From NCBI GenBank assembly GCA_021162285.1, contig JAGGYZ010000329.1, positions 1 through 45,472 on the forward strand: a stretch of DNA of 45,472 nt, given 5' to 3'. This DNA is from Candidatus Fermentibacteraceae bacterium (lineage in GTDB: Bacteria; Fermentibacterota; Fermentibacteria; Fermentibacterales; JCC-6). The translations under genes and the position numbers were made by a program. The notes beneath the pieces are model-generated. The model was not told the DNA's origin, ran no database searches, and saw nothing but the letters and a program-made list of their open reading frames with translations. The stretch's first letter is position 1, and each line of letters opens with the position of its first letter. Below are positions 6,434 through 14,324 of the stretch, one piece after another.

Positions 6434-7862
6434 ATGTCGTAATTTGTGGACTGGGGCCGGCTCATGTCTTGCAGGCGTTTCCGTTTTTGTCAATGACTCA
6501 GGGGTAATTTCATCCATAGAGAGTTGTTCTGATAGCACATTCGACTGTAATTTCGCCATGCCTTCCTTTGTGGATGCCCACACACATCTCACATGGATGG
6601 TTGTAAAGAAGGCTTCTCTGGACTTGTCTCAGGTACATTCTGCCGAAGAGCTTATCTCTCTTGTATCGTCAGCAGAACCTGCAGCGGGCGGTAGAATTAT
6701 CAGAGGTGAGTCTTTCGATGAGAGTGACTGGACCGATGCTGAACTGCCAACTCTTGATCAGCTTGACAGGGCGGGCGGTGATGTCCCGGTGTTTCTGCGC
6801 CGTGTGTGCGGGCACACTGCTCTGGCCAACTCAGCACTGCTCCAACTTTTCGATGGCAGTATTCCCGGAGTAAACAGGAAAACAGGGGTGTTGAAAGAGT
6901 GGCCGGTGTTGAACTTCGAACGATTGTTTCCATTGTCTGACGATGTTCTTACCCGTGCATTTTCCGAGGTGGAATCCGAAGTATTCAGCCATGGAGTTAC
7001 AGGTGTGTTCACTTTTGAGTCACCTCACGGTGCGGAGCTTGTTCTGAAGTCCGATCCCCTTCTGGATCTCTCCGTGGCTGTTATGGTGGAAAGTGTTGAT
7101 GATCTTCCAGATGACAGATTGTCTGTGCAAACGGTGAAGCTCTTCCTTGACGGTTCTTTTGGCGCAGAGAATGCAGCTCTTCTTTATCCGTATCCCAGTG
7201 GAGCTGCAGGAGAGCTGCACTATTCTGACAGCCAGCTTTTTTTACTGCTTTTTCGCTGTGGAGAACTGGGTCTTTCGGTGGCAGTTCATGCCATTGGAGG
7301 AAGAGCATTACAACAGCTTGACTGTGTTTCCGGCGATGTTTTTAAAGCTCTGGGACACGGGTTCGGTGTACGGGTTGAACATGCGGAGGAACTGCTCCAC
7401 GCCTGGCCTGGAACCTGGAGCAGGGAATACCATGTTTTCAGTATGCAGCCTAACTTTGTGGAGAGGTGGCAGCAACCCGGCGGAATGTATGACACAATTC
7501 TTACACCTGACCGGGCTGTGGTTCTTAATCCTTTCAGAACTGTGGTTGATTCCGGTTTCAGGCTTGGTTTTGGAAGCGACAGTATGCCTCTTGATCCACT
7601 TTTCGGACTCTGCGGTGCAGTTGACCACAGAGCAGCCAGTCAGTCGCTGTCTGTTCATGAGGCGCTGTTTGCATATACTCTGGGTTCCGCCTCAATATCC
7701 GGGTTGGCCCATCTGGCAGTACCTCTGGCGGCTGGCAGAACGGCAGACATGGTTTTTCTTTCAGGCAGCCCATTTGAGAAAATGGAAGGTCTTGCAGTTG
7801 AAGCAACAATGAAGAATGGTGCTGTTGTCTACGGAAACACAGGTATTGCGAAGGGAATTTAA
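6420..7862 (+). CDS. Amidohydrolase, YtcJ/AmdH-3-like
   Basis: A 480-residue cytoplasmic metal-dependent hydrolase of the amidohydrolase superfamily. Metal ligands are visible in DAHTHL (His54, His56). Later motifs are KLFLDGSFGA, VHAIGGRA (His), RVEHAEEL (His) and GFGSDSMPLDP (the catalytic Asp). The order matches the YtcJ group, whose members act on N-acyl or cyclic amide substrates; the true substrate cannot be read from sequence. It is somewhat shorter than typical YtcJ proteins. Start ATG at 6420 lies inside the end of the GGDEF gene (14-base overlap), and its stop shares one base with the nadC start (TAATG), so translation is probably coupled. Confidence 0.82.
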   Translation: MQRIRCRNLWTGAGSCLAGVSVFVNDSGVISSIESCSDSTFDCNFAMPSFVDAHTHLTWMVVKKASLDLSQVHSAEELISLVSSAEPAAGGRIIRGESFDESDWTDAELPTLDQLDRAGGDVPVFLRRVCGHTALANSALLQLFDGSIPGVNRKTGVLKEWPVLNFERLFPLSDDVLTRAFSEVESEVFSHGVTGVFTFESPHGAELVLKSDPLLDLSVAVMVESVDDLPDDRLSVQTVKLFLDGSFGAENAALLYPYPSGAAGELHYSDSQLFLLLFRCGELGLSVAVHAIGGRALQQLDCVSGDVFKALGHGFGVRVEHAEELLHAWPGTWSREYHVFSMQPNFVERWQQPGGMYDTILTPDRAVVLNPFRTVVDSGFRLGFGSDSMPLDPLFGLCGAVDHRAASQSLSVHEALFAYTLGSASISGLAHLAVPLAAGRTADMVFLSGSPFEKMEGLAVEATMKNGAVVYGNTGIAKGI

Positions 7863-8737
7863 TGAGTTCTATTGACTGGACCGATCCGGTTGCCGTTGCC
7901 GAAGTACTGGTAAAAAATGCAGTTCTCGAGGACAGAGCACTGGATGACGAGGCCTCCGGAGCACTGGCTGAATCAGGTAATACCCTGGTTTCGTGCATTG
8001 TTAACGCCAGGGAAAACATTGTAGTGGCCGGTGTTAAGCTTGCAGCAGCAGTTTTTCCCCTGATACCGGGAAACATCCGGGTAGAGAGTTTCGTTGAAGA
8101 AGGGCAAAGCATCGAGACCGGAGGGAATATTGCCGGTATATATGGCCCGGCTGCGTCAATACTCCGCGGAGAAAGAATATTTCTGAACATCCTGGGGCGG
8201 TTGTGCGGGATTGCAACTGAAACTGCAGAGTTCGTTCGAGCCTGCCAGGGTACAGGTGTTGAGATACTTGATACCAGAAAAACAACTCCAGGTATGCGTG
8301 CACTTGAAAAGTATGCAGTCCGTATGGGGGGTGGAGTAAACCACAGGTTTTCACTTGCAGACATGGCTATGCTCAAAGACAACCATCTTGCTGCTGCTGG
8401 CGGTGCCGGAAGTCTCGCTCCAGTTGTGCAGAGACTGCGTGAAAGGGATGTTTCCATTGAAATAGAAGTTGACTCTCTTTCTCAGCTGAAGGCAGTTATT
8501 CCCCTTGAACCTGACAGAATACTTCTTGACAACATGTCCGCAGATGAGCTGAGGAGAGCAGTCTCGCAGGCAGCAGGAAGCGGTATATACCTTGAAGCAT
8601 CTGGAGGAATTACTCTGGAAACGGTCAGAGCTGTTGCAGAAACAGGAGTTGACGGTATTTCTGTGGGCATGTTGACTCACTCGGTAAAGTCGTCGGATAT
8701 TGGCCTGGACTGGCTGTATACTAAGGAAGGTAAATGA
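7862..8737 (+). CDS. nadC: Nicotinate-nucleotide pyrophosphorylase (quinolinate phosphoribosyltransferase)
   Basis: NadC joins quinolinate and PRPP to give nicotinate mononucleotide, CO2 and pyrophosphate, in de novo NAD synthesis. The 291-residue length is normal. Family signatures include TRKTTPGMRALEKYAV, GGGVNHRFSLADMAMLKDNH, EIEVDSL, RILLDNMS and LEASGGI. The usual ISxGxLTHS element near the C-terminus is present as ISVGMLTHS. The gene starts at ATG 7862 overlapping the amidohydrolase stop by one base and ends with an ATGA overlap to coaX. NadA and NadB are not in the window, so they must lie elsewhere if the pathway is complete. Confidence 0.96.
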   Translation: MSSIDWTDPVAVAEVLVKNAVLEDRALDDEASGALAESGNTLVSCIVNARENIVVAGVKLAAAVFPLIPGNIRVESFVEEGQSIETGGNIAGIYGPAASILRGERIFLNILGRLCGIATETAEFVRACQGTGVEILDTRKTTPGMRALEKYAVRMGGGVNHRFSLADMAMLKDNHLAAAGGAGSLAPVVQRLRERDVSIEIEVDSLSQLKAVIPLEPDRILLDNMSADELRRAVSQAAGSGIYLEASGGITLETVRAVAETGVDGISVGMLTHSVKSSDIGLDWLYTKEGK

Positions 8738-9501
8738 CAAGACTCGCTATTGATGTTGGAAACACGAAGACCGCTCTTGCTCTATTTGAAGCAGACAAAC
8801 TTCTGGGGCAGTGGAGAATCAGAACTCAGAGGTGGACTGCTGATGAGCTCAGAATTTACACAGAGGCGTTGCTTCGCGGTGAGAATTTTTCTAATCCAGA
8901 TGATGTTGCCTTCGCCTGCGTTGTTCCCCAGGTTCACCACACCATTATCAACATGTGCAGAAAATGGTTGAAAATCACACCGGTGGATGTATCTTTCTCC
9001 ACAGCCGGGATTGAACTGAGCTACAGGTATCCCCATGAAATAGGACCGGACAGGCTTGCTAACGCAGTTGCGGCAGTAATATACGGTAGGCTTCCTGCTA
9101 TTGTGGCGGACTTTGGAACGGCAACAACTTTCGATGTGATTGACAGCAGCGGAAAGTACCTTGGAGGGGCAATAAGCCCCGGGGTGGGAACATCTGCCGG
9201 AGAACTGTTCAAGAAAGCTGAAAGACTGAATCCCATCGACCTGTCATTTCCTGAGAGCGTAGTTGGAAAAACAACTGCTGATGCTATCAGATCAGGTGTT
9301 CTTTTCAGTGCCGTTGGTGCAGCTGATCACATCATAGACTTGATTTCATCCGAGCTGGATTCTGCTCCCGAGCTCTGGGCTACTGGAGGGTGGGGAACTG
9401 CTCTTGGAGATAGATGCAGGAACAAATTCAGGATATGTCCGGAACTTACATTGCTGGGAATAAACGAGATTGGACGAAAAAACAGAGAGGAAGGGAATTG
9501 A
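8734..9501 (+). CDS. coaX: Type III pantothenate kinase
   Basis: CoaX phosphorylates pantothenate, the first step of coenzyme A synthesis, and is a member of the ASKHA fold. The 255-residue protein has the phosphate-binding start AIDVGNTKTALALF, the pantothenate-site stretch YPHEIGPDRLANA, and the second phosphate motif ADFGTATTFDVI followed by GGAISPGVGTS. These match the type III class rather than CoaA. The start overlaps nadC by four bases (ATGA) and the stop overlaps the decarboxylase start by one base (TGATG). Its neighbour encodes the third step of the same pathway. Confidence 0.96.
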   Translation: MTRLAIDVGNTKTALALFEADKLLGQWRIRTQRWTADELRIYTEALLRGENFSNPDDVAFACVVPQVHHTIINMCRKWLKITPVDVSFSTAGIELSYRYPHEIGPDRLANAVAAVIYGRLPAIVADFGTATTFDVIDSSGKYLGGAISPGVGTSAGELFKKAERLNPIDLSFPESVVGKTTADAIRSGVLFSAVGAADHIIDLISSELDSAPELWATGGWGTALGDRCRNKFRICPELTLLGINEIGRKNREEGN

Positions 9502-10049
9502 TGGCTGAAATCCTTCTAGGTGTAACTGGTGGTGCTGCGGCTTTTAAGGCTGTCAGCGTTGCTTCGCTTCTGAGGAAATCGGGGCACACGGTGAACTGCA
9601 TACTTACAAAAGCCGCCACTGAATTTGTTACTTCCGTGCAGCTTTCATCGGTCTCCGGAACACCTTGCTACACGGATCTGTTCTCATCTCCTGCGGAAAA
9701 CTCCATTCCCCACATTACCCTTACTGAAAATGCAGATCTGATGGTTATCGTTCCGGCAACTGCTCATTTTCTGGCAAGAGCGGCCCATGGTCTTGCTGAT
9801 GATCTTCTCACCACATCTTTCCTGGCCTGTTCAGCACCGGTTCTGATTGCTCCTGCGATGAATACCAGGATGTGGAACAACCCTGCTGTTCAGGCAAATG
9901 TGAAGATTCTTTACTCCCGTGGTATCAGTTTTGCAGGTCCCGTATCAGGCAGCCTTGCCTGCGGTACCACCGGAGAGGGAAGAATGGTGGAGCCCGCTGA
10001 TATTGTGGAGGTCTGTGCCGAAATTCTGAAAACCGGCGGTAAGAAATGA
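9501..10049 (+). CDS. coaC: Phosphopantothenoylcysteine decarboxylase (stand-alone CoaC flavoprotein)
   Basis: This HFCD-type flavoprotein would decarboxylate phosphopantothenoylcysteine to phosphopantetheine using FMN. The start at ATG 9501 (TGATG overlap with coaX) is preferred over an upstream in-frame codon because the product then opens with the normal strand ILLGVTGGAAAFKA. Key residues are the catalytic His in SIPHITL, the FMN-side motif PAMNTRMW, and the substrate-clamp cysteine motif ACGTTGEGRM. The protein has 182 residues and stops after this domain, so the CoaB synthetase half usually fused to it is missing. The downstream gene overlaps by four bases and is mtnA, not coaB. Confidence 0.9.
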   Translation: MAEILLGVTGGAAAFKAVSVASLLRKSGHTVNCILTKAATEFVTSVQLSSVSGTPCYTDLFSSPAENSIPHITLTENADLMVIVPATAHFLARAAHGLADDLLTTSFLACSAPVLIAPAMNTRMWNNPAVQANVKILYSRGISFAGPVSGSLACGTTGEGRMVEPADIVEVCAEILKTGGKK

Positions 10050-11065
10050 AACCAGTCCCGACCCTTGAGTGGCGTGATGACCATCTGGTACTGCTGGATC
10101 AGAGACTTCTCCCTTCAGAAGAGGTTTACCTTGCCTGCAGATCAACAGCAGTGCTTGCTGAAGCAATCAGAACACTTGCCGTCCGGGGTGCCCCTGCAAT
10201 CGGCATAGCGGCGGCATACGGTGCTGTTATCGCTGCCATGGAGACTCCCGGGTCATCCGGGTTTGTGAAGGAATGCAGCAGCCGTCTGGATCTGCTTGCC
10301 TCAACAAGACCCACTGCGGTAAACCTGTTTTACTGTCTTGATATCCAGAGAGAGATTCTGCTGGCATCAAAGTCGAAATCGGATGCTGTAGACCGTTTGC
10401 TTGTCAGTGCTCAGCGTCTCTTCAGGGAAGATCTGGAAGCCAGCAGGATAATGGGCAGCCTGGGTGCCGATCTGCTTCCGGAAAGCTGTACTGTTCTTAC
10501 TCACTGCAATGCAGGAGGACTTGCAACTGCAGGTCTTGGAACAGCTCTATCGGTAATTTACGAGGCTCATTCCAGGGGAATTCTCTCTGGAGTTTATGCC
10601 GATGAAACAAGACCGCTTCTTCAGGGGGCCAGACTTACCTCATGGGAACTGCAGAAAGCAGGTATTCCTGTAAAAGTACTCCCTGATTCTGCAGCTGCTT
10701 CGCTGCTTTTGACAGGAGCTGTTGATGCTGTGATTACAGGTGCGGACAGGATAGCAATGAACGGCGATTCCGCCAACAAAATAGGAACTTATCCTCTGGC
10801 TCTGGCAGCTTTTGAAGCAGGTGTACCTTTCTACATAGTAGCACCAGTCTCCACATTTGACCCTGCAGCTGCAGACGGCGGTTTCATCGAGATAGAGGAG
10901 AGAGGCAGAGAAGAGCTGGCGGTTTGGGGAGGTAAAAAAACTATTCCTGACGGTGTCGGTGTCTATAACCCAGCTTTTGATGTTACTCCTGTTAGATTAA
11001 TTACATCCATTATCTGTGAGAAGGGTGTAATTTCAGCTCCGAACACTATTGAATGGCGAGGTTGA
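10046..11065 (+). CDS. mtnA: Methylthioribose-1-phosphate isomerase
   Basis: MtnA converts 5-methylthioribose-1-phosphate to methylthioribulose-1-phosphate in methionine salvage or the related 5-deoxyribose routes. The 339-residue protein has the family motifs RGAPAIGIAAAYG, THCNAGGLATAGLGTAL (with the active-site Cys), VYADETRPLLQGARLT, and VITGADRIAMNGDSANKIGTY with the catalytic Asp. These separate it from the eIF2B regulatory subunits of the same fold. It ends the overlapping operon that begins with the GGDEF gene. No other salvage gene is nearby. A 122-base gap follows before dnaK, with no clear terminator. Confidence 0.95.
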   Translation: MKPVPTLEWRDDHLVLLDQRLLPSEEVYLACRSTAVLAEAIRTLAVRGAPAIGIAAAYGAVIAAMETPGSSGFVKECSSRLDLLASTRPTAVNLFYCLDIQREILLASKSKSDAVDRLLVSAQRLFREDLEASRIMGSLGADLLPESCTVLTHCNAGGLATAGLGTALSVIYEAHSRGILSGVYADETRPLLQGARLTSWELQKAGIPVKVLPDSAAASLLLTGAVDAVITGADRIAMNGDSANKIGTYPLALAAFEAGVPFYIVAPVSTFDPAAADGGFIEIEERGREELAVWGGKKTIPDGVGVYNPAFDVTPVRLITSIICEKGVISAPNTIEWRG

Positions 11066-11187
11066 CACTGCACTATGTATGCGATACTATTTCCAGATGA
11101 TTAACAGCTTGATTGACGTGACAAAATATATTGTTTACCGGGGTTTGACTGCTGGCGGGACCGGGTTTTATTACTGGAGGATTTGAT

Positions 11188-13062
11188 ATGGGAAGAACCA
11201 TAGGAATTGACCTTGGAACAACAAACTCCTGCATCGCCTTCAGCGATGGAGGGCTCCCTGCAGTTATACAATCCAAGAGCGGTTCGAGGGTCATGCCTTC
11301 TGTGGTGGCATTTTCAGCCAAGGGGGAAAGACTGGTTGGCCTTGTAGCAAGAAGACAGGCTATTACCAATCCCAGAAACACCGTGAACAGCATAAAGAGG
11401 CTCATGGGCCGTCGTTACGCTGAGGTTGCCAATCACGTAAACGATGTATCTTACGAAATCGTTGAAAACAGCAACGGTGATGCCGCGGTTAGAATTATGG
11501 ATCGGGTGTACACCCCGCCGGAGATTTCAGCAATTATCCTGCAGCAGCTTAAACACACTGCAGAGGAATTTCTGGGGGAGGAGGTCACCGACGCAGTAAT
11601 TACTGTTCCGGCTTATTTCAATGAGGTTCAGCGTCAGGCGACAAAAGCAGCAGGAAAAATTGCAGGATTCAAAGTCAGAAGGGTTCTTAACGAGCCTACC
11701 GCTGCTGCTCTGGCCTTCATCGAGCCGGAAGGTAAGAAAAAACTGGTTGTTTACGACTTTGGTGGTGGAACATTTGATGTGAGCGTTCTGCAGGTGATAA
11801 ATGGAGTTTTTGAGGTAAAGGCTACCCTGGGAGACACCAGTCTTGGCGGTGATGATCTCGACACGAAGCTTGTCAAGTGGATAATGAGCGAGTTCAAGTC
11901 GGAATCCGGAATAGATTTAACGACTGATAATATTGCGCCACAAAGGGTTAGAGAGGCTGCGGAGCGGGCAAAGTGTGAGCTGTCCATGACTCAGGAAACC
12001 GATATAAATCTGCCTTTTATTGCCACTGGTGAGTCCGGTCCCGTTCATCTGGAAATAACCATTACGAGAAAACTGTTTGAGGAACTTGCAGGTGAACTGA
12101 TCCAGAAAACTATACCGCTGTGCAGAGATGCTCTGGAAGATGCAGGAATGAAGATAGAGGAGCTTGACCATGTTGTTCTTGTGGGAGGCTCAACAAGGAT
12201 TCCTATGGTACAGAAGCTGGTTGAAGAGTTTTTTGGAATGAAACCTGCGCAGTCGGTTAACCCCGATGAAGTTGTGGCACTTGGTGCGGCTATTGAGAGT
12301 TCCGTGCTTTCCGGCCAGAGAAAAGATCTCGTTCTTATCGATGTAACACCGCTGACTCTTGGTGTTGAAACTCTCGGTGGTGTTCTTGCACCTATTATCC
12401 GAAGAAACAGTCCAATCCCCACTCGAAACAGCAGAATCTTTACAACAGCCAGCGATAACCAGTCTGTGGTTGGTGTGCATGTGGTGCAGGGCGAGCGGGA
12501 AGTTATCGATGGTAACAGAAGCCTGGGAACATTCGAATTACGTGGAATTGCCGCAGCCAAACGCGGAGAGCCACGTATTGAAGTTGTCTTCGAAATTGAT
12601 GCAAGCGGTATTCTTAATGTTTCCGCCAGAGATACCACAACCGGGCAGGAACAGAGTATAAAGGTTAATCCCAGCGGTGGCTTAAGCAGTTCAGAGATAG
12701 AGAGACTTCGCAGGGAAGCGAGGGCCAATGCCGATGCAGACAAGATAAGAATCAAGTTTGTAAGCCTCCGGAACGAAGCGGATGAGGTTATCTACAGGGC
12801 TTCCCGAACACTTAAGGTCGCACGGGAAGAGCTGGACAAGGCTTCATGGGAAGAGCTTGACGGAGAGGCGAAGAAACTCAAGGTCCTTCGCGATGGCGAA
12901 GATTCACTGGCTCTGGAAAAAGCGATTGATGAAGTACGGCAGCTGAACGGTTCGATTTCAAGACTTGTCGAAGTGTTTGAATCTGATGAAGATAACGCTG
13001 CCTCGGACTTTCTTGATTCCATAACAAAAATTGATACCGGGAAGAAAAATCCGGAGCAATAG
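11188..13062 (+). CDS. dnaK: Chaperone DnaK (Hsp70)
   Basis: The main ATP-driven Hsp70 chaperone, working with DnaJ and GrpE. The protein has 624 residues. The ATPase domain shows GIDLGTTNSC, VVYDFGGGTFDVSVL and VVLVGGSTRIPMV. The linker is present as DLVLIDVTPLTLGVETLGG, where the conserved linker core often reads VLLLDV. The substrate domain and helical lid follow. The C-terminal tail ends TGKKNPEQ rather than in the common EEVD-like acidic end. ATG at 11188 follows GGAGG. No CIRCE operator was seen in the 122 bases upstream and no grpE or hrcA is adjacent. Confidence 0.97.
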   Translation: MGRTIGIDLGTTNSCIAFSDGGLPAVIQSKSGSRVMPSVVAFSAKGERLVGLVARRQAITNPRNTVNSIKRLMGRRYAEVANHVNDVSYEIVENSNGDAAVRIMDRVYTPPEISAIILQQLKHTAEEFLGEEVTDAVITVPAYFNEVQRQATKAAGKIAGFKVRRVLNEPTAAALAFIEPEGKKKLVVYDFGGGTFDVSVLQVINGVFEVKATLGDTSLGGDDLDTKLVKWIMSEFKSESGIDLTTDNIAPQRVREAAERAKCELSMTQETDINLPFIATGESGPVHLEITITRKLFEELAGELIQKTIPLCRDALEDAGMKIEELDHVVLVGGSTRIPMVQKLVEEFFGMKPAQSVNPDEVVALGAAIESSVLSGQRKDLVLIDVTPLTLGVETLGGVLAPIIRRNSPIPTRNSRIFTTASDNQSVVGVHVVQGEREVIDGNRSLGTFELRGIAAAKRGEPRIEVVFEIDASGILNVSARDTTTGQEQSIKVNPSGGLSSSEIERLRREARANADADKIRIKFVSLRNEADEVIYRASRTLKVAREELDKASWEELDGEAKKLKVLRDGEDSLALEKAIDEVRQLNGSISRLVEVFESDEDNAASDFLDSITKIDTGKKNPEQ

Positions 13063-13082
13063 TATTCTGTCCGGGGTTCTCT

Positions 13083-13112
13083 TTGTTTTTTCCCCTCTGC
13101 GATTGTTATATT
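13083..13112 (+). promoter_or_regulatory. Candidate promoter for a leaderless dnaJ mRNA
   Basis: TTGTTT (13083-13088) and TATATT (13107-13112) are separated by 18 bases, and the -10 is extended by TGT directly in front. Only seven bases lie between the -10 and the ATG of dnaJ, so transcription would begin at or within a base or two of the start codon. No ribosome binding site precedes that ATG. Confidence 0.5.
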
Positions 13113-13119
13113 TCGCCCC

Positions 13120-14205
13120 ATGAATCCATACGAAGTACTGGGCGTGGACAGAAGTGCGTCCCCTGAAGAAATAAAAAAGGCCTACCGTGCTGCTGCCATG
13201 AAAAATCATCCGGATAGAAATCCCGGTGATCATCAGGCTGAAGAGCGGTTTAAAGAGGCTGCGAAGGCCTATGAAGTACTCAGTGATCCCTCGAGAAGGG
13301 ATGCCTTTGACCGTTTTGGAACTACCGAAGCTGCCGGTTCTTTCGGTGGCATGGGTGGTATGCAGGATATTTTCAGCGGTTTCGGTCTTGACGATGCTCT
13401 GCGGGCGTTCATGGAAAATTTCGGTTTTGCATCAGCTGGTTCCCGCTCTGGAGCAATAAGAGGCGATGATCTCGTTGTAAAAGTTGATCTGGATCTGCAG
13501 GATGCGGTTCTTGGCGGCAGGCAGGAGATAGAAGTAGAGAGAAATGTTCCCTGCAGCAACTGTTCCGGTACAGGGGCAGACCCTGAAGCTGGATCAGATA
13601 CCTGCAGACAGTGTAAAGGCTCCGGAAAAGTTGCTTCTGTAAGAAACACACTGCTGGGCAGTTTCCGGACTGTAAGCAACTGCCCCACCTGCGGGGGCAG
13701 CGGAAGTATTCCAAGAAAGATCTGTTCCAGCTGCAGGGGAAAAGGGTACGAAAAAAAGAAGTCTACAATTGCCGTTGACCTTCCGGCAGGTCTCTCAAAG
13801 GGGCATTACATAAGACTGCGGGGGCAGGGGCATCACCCGGGGCAGGGCGGAGTTCCAGGTGATTTGAAACTGCTGATAAACAACATCGATTACGGTCCGT
13901 TCAGCCGCGAAGAAGACGACCTTGTTTATCCATTGACCATCTCATACCCTCAGGCTGTGCTGGGTGCAGAATTTACAATTCCCCAGCCTGATGGAGACTC
14001 AACCGGGATCAAGGTTGGAAGTGGGACTGTCGCCGGTACAAGACTTAAGATCAGGCATCAGGGAATGGGCCGGCTCAACAGGCGGGGACGGGGCGATCTG
14101 ATTGTAGAGATAGACATCCATGTTCCATCCAGAGTCAAACGTGGAGAGAAGGACCTTCTCAAAAAGATGGAAGAGCTGGAGTCATTCAAAGTAAAGCACA
14201 GATAG
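13120..14205 (+). CDS. dnaJ: Co-chaperone DnaJ (Hsp40)
   Basis: DnaJ stimulates DnaK ATP hydrolysis and delivers unfolded clients. The 361-residue protein is a full class A member. It has a J domain with the HPD motif at 30-32, a Gly/Phe region at about 72-104, and a zinc centre with four CxxCxGxG repeats (CSNCSGTG at 145, CRQCKGSG, CPTCGGSG, CSSCRGKG). Two C-terminal substrate-binding beta domains follow. ATG at 13120 has no ribosome site (preceding bases TTTCGCCCC), unlike almost every other gene here, and a good extended -10 lies just upstream. The gene follows dnaK by 57 bases. Confidence 0.96.
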   Translation: MNPYEVLGVDRSASPEEIKKAYRAAAMKNHPDRNPGDHQAEERFKEAAKAYEVLSDPSRRDAFDRFGTTEAAGSFGGMGGMQDIFSGFGLDDALRAFMENFGFASAGSRSGAIRGDDLVVKVDLDLQDAVLGGRQEIEVERNVPCSNCSGTGADPEAGSDTCRQCKGSGKVASVRNTLLGSFRTVSNCPTCGGSGSIPRKICSSCRGKGYEKKKSTIAVDLPAGLSKGHYIRLRGQGHHPGQGGVPGDLKLLINNIDYGPFSREEDDLVYPLTISYPQAVLGAEFTIPQPDGDSTGIKVGSGTVAGTRLKIRHQGMGRLNRRGRGDLIVEIDIHVPSRVKRGEKDLLKKMEELESFKVKHR

Positions 14206-14324
14206 CATTTGTGATACGGTGAGTTCCCGGTGGTTGCAGTGGTCTGGAGAGGGAATAGTGTTATTACCGAAACTCAGCTGCACTGTGGCCAGGGTTCTTA
14301 TGGTATACAGGGGAGAACCCGCTT

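Noticed and set aside
7147..7812. 221-codon plus-strand frame inside the amidohydrolase gene
   Set aside because: Out-of-frame shadow of an intact gene, with no family motif.
7558..8457. Long antisense frame (299 codons) over the amidohydrolase and nadC
   Set aside because: The plus-strand products carry full family motifs. The antisense product is Ser/Pro/Arg-rich, typical of a shadow frame.
11066..11187. CIRCE operator or heat-shock promoter before dnaK
   Set aside because: No CIRCE-like inverted repeat was found. TTGACG at about 11113 has no matching -10 at acceptable spacing.
12045..12755. 236-codon antisense frame in dnaK
   Set aside because: Antisense to highly conserved dnaK codons; low-complexity product and no ribosome site.
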